A stretch of 64,000 nucleotides of DNA. Source: an uncultured Clostridia bacterium. GTDB taxonomy: Bacteria > Bacillota > Clostridia > Christensenellales > UBA1242. This document shows, one piece after another, positions 7,180 through 16,573 of the stretch. Position numbers and translations under genes: made by a program. The stretch is taken from NCBI GenBank assembly GCA_934757845.1, contig CAKVLQ010000005.1, positions 1 through 64,000 on the forward strand, given 5' to 3'. The notes beneath the pieces were generated by a model. It had not been told where the DNA came from, searched no databases, and was given only the letters and a program-made list of their open reading frames with translations. Position 1 is the first letter of the stretch. Every line of letters begins with the position of its first letter.

Positions 7180-8682
7180 ATGATAAATTTAGCACTTTAC
7201 AGAGAATATCGTCCAAAAACTTTTGACGAAGTTATTGGGCAAGACCATATTATTACAACACTTAAAAATCAAATTTTGAGTGATAGTTTAAGCCATGCCT
7301 ATTTGTTTTGCGGAACAAGGGGAACAGGAAAAACCAGCACGGCAAAAATTTTTGCAAAAGCAATAAATTGTTTGTCAAATCAAAATGGCTCACCTTGCCT
7401 TAAATGCAAAGTTTGTGAAGAACTTGCTTCAAATTCTAACCTTGATATTTTGGAAATTGACGCTGCGTCAAACAACAGAGTTGACGAAATAAGAGAGTTA
7501 AGAGATAAAATAAAATATCCACCAGTTGTTGGTAAATATAAAGTTTATATTATTGACGAAGTGCATATGTTAACCGATAGTGCTTATAACGCATTATTAA
7601 AAACTTTGGAAGAACCTCCAAAGCACGCTATTTTTATTCTTTGCACAACCGAAGTTCACAAACTTCCAAAAACCATACTTTCAAGATGCATGAGATTTGA
7701 TTTTAAACTTGTGTCTAATGACGATTTAATAAAACTTTTAAAAAGAATTTTTGCCGAAAAACAAATTTCTTATGACGAAGAATCTTTGAACCTTATTGCG
7801 TCAAGGGGCGAAGGAAGTGTTCGTGATACATTGTCGGTTGCCGATTTGTGTGCAAGTTTTTCAAACAAAAACATAACATATCAAAAATGTCTTGAAGCAC
7901 TGGGGGCGTCTAATATTGATTGCCTGATAAACTTATCAGATGCAATAAATCAAAAAGACGGCGAAAAACTTTTAACCGAACTTAATAATTTGGCATTAAG
8001 CGGAAAAAACTTTACAATTTTGAATAAAGAATTGATAAATCACATAAAAACCTTGCTTGTTATAAAAACTGTAAAAAATGCTCAAAAGTTTTTGATGATG
8101 CCAGACGAATATTTCAAAAAAATTGAAAGTGAAGCCCAAAGTTTTGAAAGTGAAAAATTGCTTGAAATTATGCAAAAACTTTCAAACATAGAAACTCAAC
8201 TTAAATATTCTCTTGATGCGAAAACTTTGCTTGAAATAACTTTGCTTGGACTGCTGACCGATTTTGACGAGGCTCAAAAAAAAACGATAGATGAAAAACC
8301 AGCAAAAAAAATTGTTGAAACAAAAATTGATGCTTCTGTTAAAGTTGAAACAAAACCAAAAGTTGTGGCTGAAAACAATGTTAGTGCAACCAAAGTTGTT
8401 GCCCATATATTAAAGTTTTTAAGAGAAAATAACCATCATTTGTTAAGTTCGGTTTTTCAAAATTTTCAAAATTCAAAAATTGACGAAAACACTCTTATAA
8501 TTTGTTTTGACGGCGAAAATTATAAAGAAATTTTGGAAAAAATTGATAATTTAGAACTAATCAACAATTTAATTAGTGCTTATAATTTGACAATTAAATA
8601 TGAATATAATATTATAAAAGAAAGCGAAAGCGTTGAAAAAATTTTAAAAGAAAAATTTAGTGAAATAGAAATAAAGGAGTAA
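7180..8682 (+). CDS. dnaX: DNA polymerase III subunit gamma/tau
   Basis: 500 residues. AAA+ clamp-loader ATPase: start YREYRPKTFDEVIGQ, Walker A GTRGTGKTS from residue 45, a zinc module with four Cys (C..CLKCKVC), Walker B IIDEVHML, and the arginine-finger motif LSRCMRFDF. Domains II and III follow to about residue 370, then a Lys/Val/Glu linker and a tau-like C-terminal domain. It loads the sliding clamp and couples the replicase. It is first in the standard dnaX-ebfC-recR operon, with 4 bases to ebfC. I saw no frameshift signal that would make a short gamma form. Confidence 0.97.
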   Translation: MINLALYREYRPKTFDEVIGQDHIITTLKNQILSDSLSHAYLFCGTRGTGKTSTAKIFAKAINCLSNQNGSPCLKCKVCEELASNSNLDILEIDAASNNRVDEIRELRDKIKYPPVVGKYKVYIIDEVHMLTDSAYNALLKTLEEPPKHAIFILCTTEVHKLPKTILSRCMRFDFKLVSNDDLIKLLKRIFAEKQISYDEESLNLIASRGEGSVRDTLSVADLCASFSNKNITYQKCLEALGASNIDCLINLSDAINQKDGEKLLTELNNLALSGKNFTILNKELINHIKTLLVIKTVKNAQKFLMMPDEYFKKIESEAQSFESEKLLEIMQKLSNIETQLKYSLDAKTLLEITLLGLLTDFDEAQKKTIDEKPAKKIVETKIDASVKVETKPKVVAENNVSATKVVAHILKFLRENNHHLLSSVFQNFQNSKIDENTLIICFDGENYKEILEKIDNLELINNLISAYNLTIKYEYNIIKESESVEKILKEKFSEIEIKE

Positions 8683-8686
8683 TTTT

Positions 8687-9022
8687 ATGAATAATTTTAG
8701 AGGTGGCTTTGGCAGTGGCATGGGCGGAATGAATATGCAAGCGCTTATGAAACAAGCACAAAAAATGCAAGAAGATTTGCAAAAAAAACAAGAAGAACTT
8801 GAAACTTCAACAGTTGAAAGCACAGCAGGTGGCGGAATGATTAAAATGGTTTTGAACGGCAAAAAGGAAATTGAAAGCCTAAAAATTGACCCACAAATTG
8901 TTGACCCAAATGACACTGAAATGCTTGAAGATATGATTAAGGCTTGTTTTAATGATGCAAGCAAAAAAGTTGACGAACTAAAAAAATCTACTATGGGAGA
9001 TATGGGTAATTTGCCCTTTTAA
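8687..9022 (+). CDS. ebfC: YbaB/EbfC nucleoid-associated protein
   Basis: 111 residues with a Gly/Met-rich start and the family core MKQAQKMQEDLQKKQEELE, then VESTAGGGMIKMVLNGKKEIESLKIDP. The family forms a dimeric DNA-binding protein. It is the middle gene of dnaX-ebfC-recR, behind AAAGGAG overlapping the end of dnaX, with 2 bases to recR. Length is normal. Confidence 0.95.
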   Translation: MNNFRGGFGSGMGGMNMQALMKQAQKMQEDLQKKQEELETSTVESTAGGGMIKMVLNGKKEIESLKIDPQIVDPNDTEMLEDMIKACFNDASKKVDELKKSTMGDMGNLPF

Positions 9023-9024
9023 CA

Positions 9025-9615
9025 ATGATTAGCCAAGATTTTGATAAATTAATTAACAGTTTCACAAAAATCCCAACAGTGGGGCTAAAAACGGCTGAAA
9101 GATATGCTTATTCTATAATTTCTATGAGTGAAGAAGATGCAACAAGTTTGGCAAACAATATTTTGAATGTAAAAAACAAAATAAAAGTTTGCAAAATTTG
9201 TGGGAATTGGACAACTCATGACATTTGTGAAATTTGTGAAACACGAAAAAGTGATATTATTTGTGTTGTTAAAGAAAGCAAAGACATAAAAAACTTTGAA
9301 AAAATAAAAAACTTCAACGCTCTTTTTCATGTGTTGAATGGAACTTTAAGCCCAATAAAAAACATTTCGCCAGACGATTTGAACATTAACAGTTTGCTAA
9401 AACGAATTGGAAATGGCAACATAAAAGAAGTTGTTTTGGCTCTAGGAACTGATGTTGAAGGCGAAGCAACAAGTATGTATCTTGCAAAACTTTTAAAACC
9501 TCTTGGAGTTAAAATTTCAAGGCTTGCCCAAGGCATAAGTTTGGGGGCAGAAATTGAATATGTTGATTCGGCAACCCTGCAACGCTCGTTTTTTGACCGA
9601 AAAGAAGTGCTTTAA
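9025..9615 (+). CDS. recR: Recombination mediator RecR
   Basis: 196 residues. N-terminal helix-hairpin-helix (FTKIPTVGLKTAERYAYSI), four-Cys zinc finger CKICGNWTTHDICEIC, then the Toprim domain (IICVVKESKDIKNFEK...FHVLNGTLSPI...LALGTDVEGEATSMYL) and the C-terminal LAQGISLGAEIEYVD. RecR works with RecF/RecO to load RecA at gaps. It starts 2 bases after ebfC with no clear ribosome site, so it is probably translationally coupled. Confidence 0.96.
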   Translation: MISQDFDKLINSFTKIPTVGLKTAERYAYSIISMSEEDATSLANNILNVKNKIKVCKICGNWTTHDICEICETRKSDIICVVKESKDIKNFEKIKNFNALFHVLNGTLSPIKNISPDDLNINSLLKRIGNGNIKEVVLALGTDVEGEATSMYLAKLLKPLGVKISRLAQGISLGAEIEYVDSATLQRSFFDRKEVL

Positions 9616-9628
9616 CGCACTTTTTTTG
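9605..9628 (+). terminator. Terminator overlapping the recR stop
   Basis: AAGTGC / GCACTT stem and seven T; the recR TAA lies in the loop. Confidence 0.85.
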
Positions 9629-9659
9629 TTTACATAAGAAATAATTAAGTTAAAAAAGT

Positions 9660-9770
9660 TTGTTAAAAAATAATAAAATTAATTAAAAAAATCTAACAAA
9701 AAATAAAAAAACAAAACAAAAACTAATAAAAACTAACAAAAAATAAAAAAAACTAACAAAAAATTATGTT
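9660..9770. repeat. Low-complexity A-rich repeats
   Basis: Imperfect tandem units of the type AACTAACAAAAAATAAAAAA occupy the gap between two convergent operons. No gene is present. Confidence 0.5.
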
Positions 9771-9795
9771 TATTTTTATAATAACTTAAAAAAAG

Positions 9796-9826
9796 ATTAA
9801 AAAAAACAGATGTTAAAGCACCTGTT
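9796..9826 (-). terminator. Terminator of comF
   Basis: Minus-strand stem AACAGGTG / CATCTGTT followed by T; it includes the comF stop codon. Confidence 0.75.
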
Positions 9827-10556
9827 TTGTTGTGTTGCATAATGTTAAACACTTAACTTGCTTTGCTCCACTTTGAAGCAAAGTTTTTGATAAACTTGAA
9901 CAAGTTGCACCAGTTGTGAAAACATCATCAACTATCAAAATGTTTTTGTGTTTTATAATTTCAGGTTTAACAACTTCAAAACAATTTTTCATGTTTTCAA
10001 ATCTTTCTTTGGCATCTTTGGTTCGTTGACTTTCAGTTTGCTTTGTTCTTATCACGGCATCACAGCAAACATTATAATTTTCTTTAAAGTTTTCAAGCAT
10101 AAGTTCGGTTTGATTATATCCACGCTGTTTCAATCTTGTTTTGTGAAGTGGAACGGGAATGATTATGTCGGTGTCTTCAAATTCGGTTGAATGAGAAAAG
10201 TAGTCAAACAAAATGTTTGAAAGCGGTTTTGCAATATAGCGCTTATTATTAAATTTTAGGTTGTGAATTGCGTTTACAATTTCGCCTTTATATTCAAAAA
10301 CTGCTCGTGCAAGTTTAAAACTTTTGTATTGATTTATTGAACATCTTTCACAAAGATTTCCAATTCCAGTTATTTTTGTTCCACAAATTTTGCAAGTGTT
10401 TGAGTTTGTCAAAAAGTTTAGATTTTTAAAACAATTTTGACACAAACAAAAATAGTTATCATCAAAAATTTCACTGCCACAAATAAAGCAGTGAATTTTG
10501 CTTGGAAATAACAATTCATTAAAATTGTCTTTAAGTTTTTTGAAAAAATTTTTCAT
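9813..10556 (-). CDS. comF: ComF family phosphoribosyltransferase-like protein
   Basis: 247 residues. The N-terminus has two CxxC zinc-finger pairs (HCFICGSEIF...CLCQNC; CKICGTKI...CERC). The C-terminal half is a type I phosphoribosyltransferase fold with PVPLHKTRLKQRGYNQTELM and the PRPP loop ILIVDDVFTTGATCSS. ComF is needed for DNA uptake in naturally competent bacteria, but homologues also occur in non-competent species. No other com gene is in view. It lies 17 bases after a small membrane protein gene and shares its transcript. Confidence 0.92.
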   Translation of the reverse strand: MKNFFKKLKDNFNELLFPSKIHCFICGSEIFDDNYFCLCQNCFKNLNFLTNSNTCKICGTKITGIGNLCERCSINQYKSFKLARAVFEYKGEIVNAIHNLKFNNKRYIAKPLSNILFDYFSHSTEFEDTDIIIPVPLHKTRLKQRGYNQTELMLENFKENYNVCCDAVIRTKQTESQRTKDAKERFENMKNCFEVVKPEIIKHKNILIVDDVFTTGATCSSLSKTLLQSGAKQVKCLTLCNTTKQVL

Positions 10557-10573
10557 TTGTAATTAAATTTTAA

Positions 10574-10972
10574 TTAAGCCAAAAATAAAACTAAAATTGC
10601 AACAAGTGTTATTATAGACGAAACATTAAAATCTAGTTTTTTGTTTCTTGCAAAGTTAACAACATTAATTATCAAACTTGTTGCCACCAAACTTGCACTT
10701 AAAAAAAACCAAATTGCATAAAAAGCCAAACTTGTTACTCCACAATATTTCATAAATCTTAAAAACATTGTTAAAATTATTGAAATTGTAGAAAGTGTTA
10801 AAGCAATATATTTTTTTGAAAAAGCCAAACTTAAAAAACTTTCAGTTCTTATGTTATTGTTTGTGTAAGAATTGTTTTGTGGTTGTTGATTTTGGTTTTG
10901 ATTTTGATTTGCGTTAACTTCATATTTAACTTCAACATCGTCATCAACAATAATTTTGTCATCAAAGTTCAT
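10574..10972 (-). CDS. Small three-helix membrane protein of unknown function
   Basis: 132 residues. The first 45 are acidic then Asn/Gln-rich (NANQNQNQNQQPQNN). Three hydrophobic segments follow at about 52-72, 79-101 and 112-132. There is no recognisable family. It has an AAGGAAG ribosome site and is the first gene of the comF transcript; the promoter region is shared with divergent tsaD. Confidence 0.75.
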   Translation of the reverse strand: MNFDDKIIVDDDVEVKYEVNANQNQNQNQQPQNNSYTNNNIRTESFLSLAFSKKYIALTLSTISIILTMFLRFMKYCGVTSLAFYAIWFFLSASLVATSLIINVVNFARNKKLDFNVSSIITLVAILVLFLA

Positions 10973-11073
10973 AATTTATCTTCCTTTTTTTTAGTATAAT
11001 ATAAAAAACTAACAAATGCAAATGCTTTTTTGTTTTTTTTGATTATATTCTATCACTTTTTTATTTTTGGTGG

Positions 11074-11079
11074 TATAAT
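11074..11079 (+). promoter_or_regulatory. Extended -10 six bases before the tsaD start
   Basis: TGG-TATAAT at 11071-11079; the ATG is at 11086. Transcription should begin at or next to the A of the ATG, so the mRNA should be leaderless. Confidence 0.75.
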
Positions 11080-11085
11080 AAGCCT

Positions 11086-12153
11086 ATGGATTATTTTGAA
11101 AAGGCAAAAGAAAGTTTTGAAAAACTTAAACAAAAAACTGATATTTATGTTTTGGGAATAGAATCTTCTTGTGATGAAACTGGCGTTTCGATTGTTAAAA
11201 ACGGGCGACAAATTATTTCAAACATAGTTTCAACTCAAATTGACATTCACAAACGATTTGGCGGAGTTGTGCCCGAAGTTGCAAGTCGAAACCATATTAT
11301 GCAAATAAATAATTGTTTGGAACTTTGTTTGAAGCAAGCAAATATGACATTAAATGATATTGACATTATTGGTGTAACTTATGGTGCGGGATTAATTGGG
11401 GCACTTATGGTTGGTGTTAATTTTGCAAAGGGCCTCGCGTTTGCAACTAACAAACCATTAATTAAAGTTGACCACATAAAGGGTCATATAAGTGCAAATT
11501 ATTTGTGTTTTGAAAATCTAAAACCACCTTTTTTGTGCTTGCTTGTTAGTGGTGCTCACACCGAAATTTTAAAAGTTAAAGATTATAACAGTTATGAACT
11601 TATTGGCGCAAGCCTTGACGATGCTTGTGGAGAATGCTTTGATAAGGTTGCAAGAGTTTTGAATTTGGAATATCCGGGTGGTCCTAAAATTGAAAAACTT
11701 GCAAAGTTAGGAAATGCTAATATTAGTTTTGTTAAAGAAAATCGAGAACTAAATAACACCTTTAATTTTAGTTATTCAGGGTTAAAAACTGCTGTTATAA
11801 ATTATATCCACAAAAAACAACAAAATAACGAAGAATTGAATATAAATGATATTTGTGCATCATTTCAAAAACAGGCTTTTGACGAACTTATTAAAAAAAC
11901 CATAAAAGCAAGCAAAATGTGCGGAAAAGAATATTCTAATGTGGTTATTGCGGGCGGAGTTTCGGCAAACGAATATTTAAGGCAAAATCTTTTGAGTGAA
12001 GGCGAAAAAAATAATATTAATGTTTTCTTTCCAAAAATTTCACTTTGCACCGACAACGCTGCTATGATTGCTTCTTGTGCCTATTATAATTTTGTTAAAA
12101 ACCAAAATTTAAGTGATTTAACATTATCTCCAAAAGCACGAATTGATGTTTAA
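11086..12153 (+). CDS. tsaD: tRNA N6-threonylcarbamoyladenosine transferase TsaD
   Basis: 355 residues. ASKHA-fold enzyme that transfers the threonylcarbamoyl group to A37 of ANN-decoding tRNAs. Signatures: VLGIESSCDETGVSIV, HKRFGGVVPEVASRNH, metal-binding H130-x3-H134 (HIKGHISANYL), LVSGAHTEI, GASLDDACGECFDKVAR, and VIAGGVSANEYLR. The first 15 residues precede the usual start, but the ATG at 11086 is fixed by the -10 box six bases upstream and there is no Shine-Dalgarno site. tsaB and tsaE are not next to it. Confidence 0.97.
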   Translation: MDYFEKAKESFEKLKQKTDIYVLGIESSCDETGVSIVKNGRQIISNIVSTQIDIHKRFGGVVPEVASRNHIMQINNCLELCLKQANMTLNDIDIIGVTYGAGLIGALMVGVNFAKGLAFATNKPLIKVDHIKGHISANYLCFENLKPPFLCLLVSGAHTEILKVKDYNSYELIGASLDDACGECFDKVARVLNLEYPGGPKIEKLAKLGNANISFVKENRELNNTFNFSYSGLKTAVINYIHKKQQNNEELNINDICASFQKQAFDELIKKTIKASKMCGKEYSNVVIAGGVSANEYLRQNLLSEGEKNNINVFFPKISLCTDNAAMIASCAYYNFVKNQNLSDLTLSPKARIDV

Positions 12154-12223
12154 AAGTTATATATATGTTAATTACTATTAATAAAAAATTTTTAACAAAA
12201 AAGATAAAATTTTTTCATTTTTC

Positions 12224-12252
12224 AAAAAAACCTATAATTTTTAGGTTTTTTT
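12224..12252 (+). terminator. Intrinsic terminator after tsaD
   Basis: AAAAAACCT / AGGTTTTT stem followed by a T run. Confidence 0.8.
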
Positions 12253-12298
12253 TGTTTGCTTTTTTAATATACATAATTATCAAAAAACTAGGAGAATT

Positions 12299-14971
12299 AT
12301 GGGTTATCACAGCAAAGATGTTTATAATACGCTTAAAGAACTTGAAACTTCATTTGAAGGTTTAACGCAACAAGAAGCGCAAAAACGACTTGAAAAATTT
12401 GGTCAAAATGCTTTGCCAGAAGGCAAAAAACAAAACATTTTTGTTAAGTTTCTAATGCAATTTTCAGACATTATGGTAATTATTTTGCTAATAAGTGCCA
12501 TAATTTCAACAACAATCGCAATAGTTCACAAAAATTATTCCGACCTTTTTGAAGGCGGTGTTATATTTTTTATTGTAATATTGAATGCAATAATTGGTGT
12601 TATTCAAGAAAGCAAGGCGGAAGATGCTATTGCAAGTTTAAAAAAAAGTGCCGAGCCAATGTGCAAGGTTATAAGGAATAATAAACTAAAAAAAATAAAG
12701 ACCTCTTTTTTAACGGTTGGAGATATTGTTGTTTTGGAAACTGGCGACATTGTTCCAGCCGATTTAAGACTTATTGAAACATATAATTTGAAATGTGATG
12801 AAAGTATGTTAACGGGCGAATCAATTCCAACATCAAAAGATAGCACCATTTTTTTTGACGAAAACACTGCTATTGCCGACCAAAAGAACATGGCTTTTTC
12901 GGGTTCGGCTTGCAAGTTTGGGCGTGGCGTGGGTGTTGTTGTGAATGTTGGAAATAACACCGAAATTGGAAAAATTGCAAACATGATAAATACTGGTGGC
13001 AAAGATTTAACACCGCTTGAAAAATCAATAAAAAAGGTTGGCAAAATAATTTCAATTTCGGTGATAATAATTGCTGTTTTGATTTTTGCTATTGAAATAT
13101 TTTTTGCAGACACCATAAATATTCTTAATGCCTTTTTAGTTTCGGTTACTTTGGCTGTGGCGGCAATCCCCGAAAGTTTGCCCGCTGTTATAACCACAAT
13201 TATGGCACTAGGTCTTCAAAACTTATCAAAAAAAGGTGCTATTGTAAAAAGGCTTAAAGCCGTTGAAACTCTTGGAAGTTGTCAAATTATTTGCAGTGAT
13301 AAAACGGGGACACTAACACAAAACAAAATGAAAGTTACGACATATTCGTGCAACTTAAAAACATTTTGTGATGTAAAATCAAACTTTTTTGAACTTGACA
13401 TTCTATCAAAAGCCATGGTTTTGTGTAATGACAGTTTTGTGCAAGAAGCGGGGACTATTGTTGGCGACCCAACCGAAACTGCACTTTTTGAGTTTGCAAA
13501 AACTAATAATCTTAACACAAATGCAAAAAATGATTATAAACGAATTTATGAACTTGCCTTTGACAGTGAACGAAAACTTATGAGCACGGTTAATGTTATT
13601 AAAAATCAAAATTTTTGTTTCACAAAAGGTGCGTTTGACAAACTTATAAAAAAATGCAAATATGCTTTGCTTAATGGAAAAGTTGTTTTGCTTGATAACA
13701 ATATCATACAAAAATTAATTGATATTTCATCAAACATGACATCGCAGGCGTTAAGAGTTCTTGCTTTTGCCTATAAAGTGGTTGATAATGATTTTTCAAA
13801 TCTCGAAAACGACCTTATTTTTGTTGGTCTTGCGGGACTAATTGACCCACCACGAATTGAAGCAAAAGATGCAATAAAAAAATGTTTTGATGCAGGGCTT
13901 ACTCCAATTATGATAACAGGCGACCACCCAAACACAGCCTTTGCCATTTCAAAAGAACTTAACATTGCAAAAAACAAAAGTCAGGTTATAACTGGTGAAA
14001 TGCTTGACAAATTGAGTGATAAAGAATTGCTTGAGCAGATTGAAAACTTCAAGGTTTTTGCTCGTGTTAGTCCACAACATAAAGTTAGAATTGTAAAAAC
14101 TTTCAAACAGCAAGGAAAAATTGTTGCAATGACTGGTGATGGCGTTAATGATGCACCAAGCCTTAAAATTGCTGATATTGGGGTTGGCATGGGGATTGCT
14201 GGCACAGATGTTACAAAATCAGTTGCCGATATGATTGTAACAGATGATAACTTTGCAACTATTGTTACAGCCGTTGAAGAAGGCAGAAAAGTTTATTCCA
14301 ACATTCAAAAAACTGTTCAGTTTTTGTTAAGCACAAATATTGTTGAAGTTGTAACAATGTTTTTGTCAATTTTGTTGTTTCCAAATTTCAACTATTTGTT
14401 TCCAGCACAACTTTTGTTTATAAATTTGGTAACCGACAGTTTACCAGCGTTTAGTTTAGGCGTTGAAAAAGCCGAAAGTGATGTTATGAGCAAAAAGCCA
14501 CGAAAAAGTGGTGATACTATTTTTTCAGACGGAATTGGGCGAGATATTATTTGGCAATCTATTGTTCAAACACTAATTGTTATGCTTGTTTTTGTTTGGG
14601 GAATAAATACAACCACAAATGAAGCAGCATCAACAATGGTTTTTATGATTATCAGTTTTATGCAATTATTCCATTCAATTAATTGCAAGTCGCAAAAAAG
14701 CATTTTCAAAATCAATATCTTTAACAATAAAATTTTCAACATTTGTTTTTGCGCCACACTTTTGCTAAACATTAGTGTTTTCACTCTTCCAGTGTTCCAT
14801 GATATTTTTAATATTGCTCCATTAAACTTTATTCAATGGTTAGTTGTAGCATTAAGTTCTGTGATGATTATCCCAATAGTAGAACTTGGAAAAGTGATAA
14901 CCAAAATTAAATTTAAAAAACCAAAACTAGAAAAACATTTAGTTAAACAAAAACATATAAAAAAGGTTTGA
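12299..14971 (+). CDS. P2A-type (calcium-transporting) P-type ATPase
   Basis: 890 residues, full length for the PacL/SERCA group. N-terminal cation ATPase domain (FEGLTQQEAQKRLEKFGQN), actuator motif TGES near residue 172, M4 motif AAIPESLPAV, phosphorylation site D334-KTGT, a nucleotide-binding domain (GAFDKLIKKC), TGDHPNTA, hinge GDGVNDAPSLK, and M6 NLVTDSLPAFSLGVEKAE, which carries the Asn and Asp ligands of Ca2+ pumps. About ten membrane helices. It probably exports Ca2+; Mn2+ is possible. TAGGAG ribosome site and TGA stop. It is a single-gene unit. Confidence 0.94.
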   Translation: MGYHSKDVYNTLKELETSFEGLTQQEAQKRLEKFGQNALPEGKKQNIFVKFLMQFSDIMVIILLISAIISTTIAIVHKNYSDLFEGGVIFFIVILNAIIGVIQESKAEDAIASLKKSAEPMCKVIRNNKLKKIKTSFLTVGDIVVLETGDIVPADLRLIETYNLKCDESMLTGESIPTSKDSTIFFDENTAIADQKNMAFSGSACKFGRGVGVVVNVGNNTEIGKIANMINTGGKDLTPLEKSIKKVGKIISISVIIIAVLIFAIEIFFADTINILNAFLVSVTLAVAAIPESLPAVITTIMALGLQNLSKKGAIVKRLKAVETLGSCQIICSDKTGTLTQNKMKVTTYSCNLKTFCDVKSNFFELDILSKAMVLCNDSFVQEAGTIVGDPTETALFEFAKTNNLNTNAKNDYKRIYELAFDSERKLMSTVNVIKNQNFCFTKGAFDKLIKKCKYALLNGKVVLLDNNIIQKLIDISSNMTSQALRVLAFAYKVVDNDFSNLENDLIFVGLAGLIDPPRIEAKDAIKKCFDAGLTPIMITGDHPNTAFAISKELNIAKNKSQVITGEMLDKLSDKELLEQIENFKVFARVSPQHKVRIVKTFKQQGKIVAMTGDGVNDAPSLKIADIGVGMGIAGTDVTKSVADMIVTDDNFATIVTAVEEGRKVYSNIQKTVQFLLSTNIVEVVTMFLSILLFPNFNYLFPAQLLFINLVTDSLPAFSLGVEKAESDVMSKKPRKSGDTIFSDGIGRDIIWQSIVQTLIVMLVFVWGINTTTNEAASTMVFMIISFMQLFHSINCKSQKSIFKINIFNNKIFNICFCATLLLNISVFTLPVFHDIFNIAPLNFIQWLVVALSSVMIIPIVELGKVITKIKFKKPKLEKHLVKQKHIKKV

Positions 14972-15066
14972 TAATTTCAAGTTTTAAATGCTTACTAGTA
15001 AAATTGTTAACATTCAAACTTAAAGGCGATTAAAAATTAGATTTAAGTAAATTTACTAAACCAATC

Positions 15067-15106
15067 AAAAAGGAGTTCTATTCAAAATAGTAGCACTCCT
15101 TTTTAA
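15067..15106. terminator. Bidirectional terminator between convergent genes
   Basis: AAAAAGGAGT / ACTCCTTTTT with an inner CTATT/AATAG hairpin. T runs are present on both strands. Confidence 0.8.
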
Positions 15107-15133
15107 ATAACTAATAATATTTAATATTTGAAT

Positions 15134-16447
15134 TTACTTTCTTGACAATGTTAAAACAGTTTCAACATTTACTGTTTGCGGGAACATATCAAATGCTTTT
15201 ATTTCGTCAATTTTGTAAAACTGTTTTATGCTATTATAATTTTTTGCCAAACTGATTTTATCGCACGAAATATAAACGATTTTTTGTGGAAGAAATTTTA
15301 AAATATTTTTAATCATGTTTTCTGCAAGTCCGCTTTTTGGTGGGTCAACAACAAGATTAAAATTTTTAAGGTTTAAATTTTCAAGAACTTCGCCGCTATC
15401 GCCACACAAATTTGTTAAATTTAAAATTTTATTTTTTTCTTTTAAAATTTCCGCAAGCATTGTGGCTTGTTTGTTTATTTCAATTCCAAACACTTCGCTT
15501 TGTTCGTTTTTGTTTGCAATAATTCCGCTCAAAAGCCCAGCACCTGCATAGCAATTAACAATATTCCCATTAAGAAGCGAACAAACATATTCATAAATTT
15601 CGTTTGCAACAAATGTGTTAACTTGCAAAAAACTTGCATTTGTTATTTGTTGCTTTAAATTTAAGTTTTCAAATTCTATAACATTATCGCCAATAATGTT
15701 TTCAAAATTATCACTCAAAATTTGTTTATCACTTTTGTTTATGTTTTTGTTTATGCCAACTTTTTCAAAATGTTTTAACAAGTTTTGATAAAGACTTTCA
15801 ATGTTCTCTAATTGTTTATTTTCGTTCAAAACAAAAGTTAGCAAAAGTTTGTTATCAATTATTCTTGCAACCAAATGTTTAAGAGTTCCCGTTTTTTCTT
15901 TTTCGTTATAAGTGGGTAGCGAGCAAGATTTTAAAAACAAATTAACAAATTTAATCACTTCATCAAATTTTTGATTTGCAATTTTGCAACTTTCAATTTT
16001 AACTTTATCATGACTATTTTTTTTGTAATAACACAAAACTTTTTCACCGTTATAATCACAGATTTTCATTGAAATTTTGTTTCTATAAAAATATTCTTGC
16101 GGGCTTTTAACAATTTCAAAGTCACCTAGGTTTATTCCACAAATTTTTTTAAACGAAAGGGCGATTTGTTGTTTTTTGTATTCAAGTGCTTTTTCATAAC
16201 AAAGATGTTGAATGTCGCAACCGCCACAATCAAAAAAATATGGGCAAAGCGGAATCTTTCGATATTCGCTTTTTTTAAGCAAATCAATATTTTTTGCAAA
16301 AATAATATTTTTTTGCTGTTTTATTAATTTTGCTTTTACAATTTCAGAAGGCAAAGCATTATCAATAAAAATTGTTTTTCCATCTTTATGAGCAATTCCA
16401 TAGCCATGCATATCAAGGTCGTCTATTCTAATTTCAAAATTATCCAT
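15134..16447 (-). CDS. rlmCD: 23S rRNA (uracil-C5)-methyltransferase, RlmD/RlmCD family
   Basis: 437 residues. N-terminal TRAM domain (about 1-55), iron-sulfur Cys set CPYFFDCGGCDIQHLC, a central domain, then a SAM-dependent methyltransferase fold: FLQVNTFVANEIYEYV, CYAGAGLLSGIIA, VFGIEINKQA, LVVDPPKSGL, and the catalytic YISCDK. The family makes m5U in 23S rRNA (U747/U1939 in Gram-positives) or tRNA, and the specificity cannot be read from sequence. No ribosome site; a TAAAAT hexamer ends six bases before the ATG, as for tsaD. Confidence 0.92.
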   Translation of the reverse strand: MDNFEIRIDDLDMHGYGIAHKDGKTIFIDNALPSEIVKAKLIKQQKNIIFAKNIDLLKKSEYRKIPLCPYFFDCGGCDIQHLCYEKALEYKKQQIALSFKKICGINLGDFEIVKSPQEYFYRNKISMKICDYNGEKVLCYYKKNSHDKVKIESCKIANQKFDEVIKFVNLFLKSCSLPTYNEKEKTGTLKHLVARIIDNKLLLTFVLNENKQLENIESLYQNLLKHFEKVGINKNINKSDKQILSDNFENIIGDNVIEFENLNLKQQITNASFLQVNTFVANEIYEYVCSLLNGNIVNCYAGAGLLSGIIANKNEQSEVFGIEINKQATMLAEILKEKNKILNLTNLCGDSGEVLENLNLKNFNLVVDPPKSGLAENMIKNILKFLPQKIVYISCDKISLAKNYNSIKQFYKIDEIKAFDMFPQTVNVETVLTLSRK

Positions 16448-16573
16448 AATATTATTTTAGCAACAAAATCAAAAAATCCAAATATATTTTTCAAATTTTA
16501 TTTTTTGCCCAACATTGTTTGACTTTTTTTTGTTAAATATTTAAAATATTGATTATTATTAAAAGGATATATT

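Noticed and set aside
12165..12365. A 66-codon frame before the P-type ATPase
   Set aside because: It spans the tsaD terminator and overlaps the ATPase start in another frame; Lys/Phe-rich low complexity.
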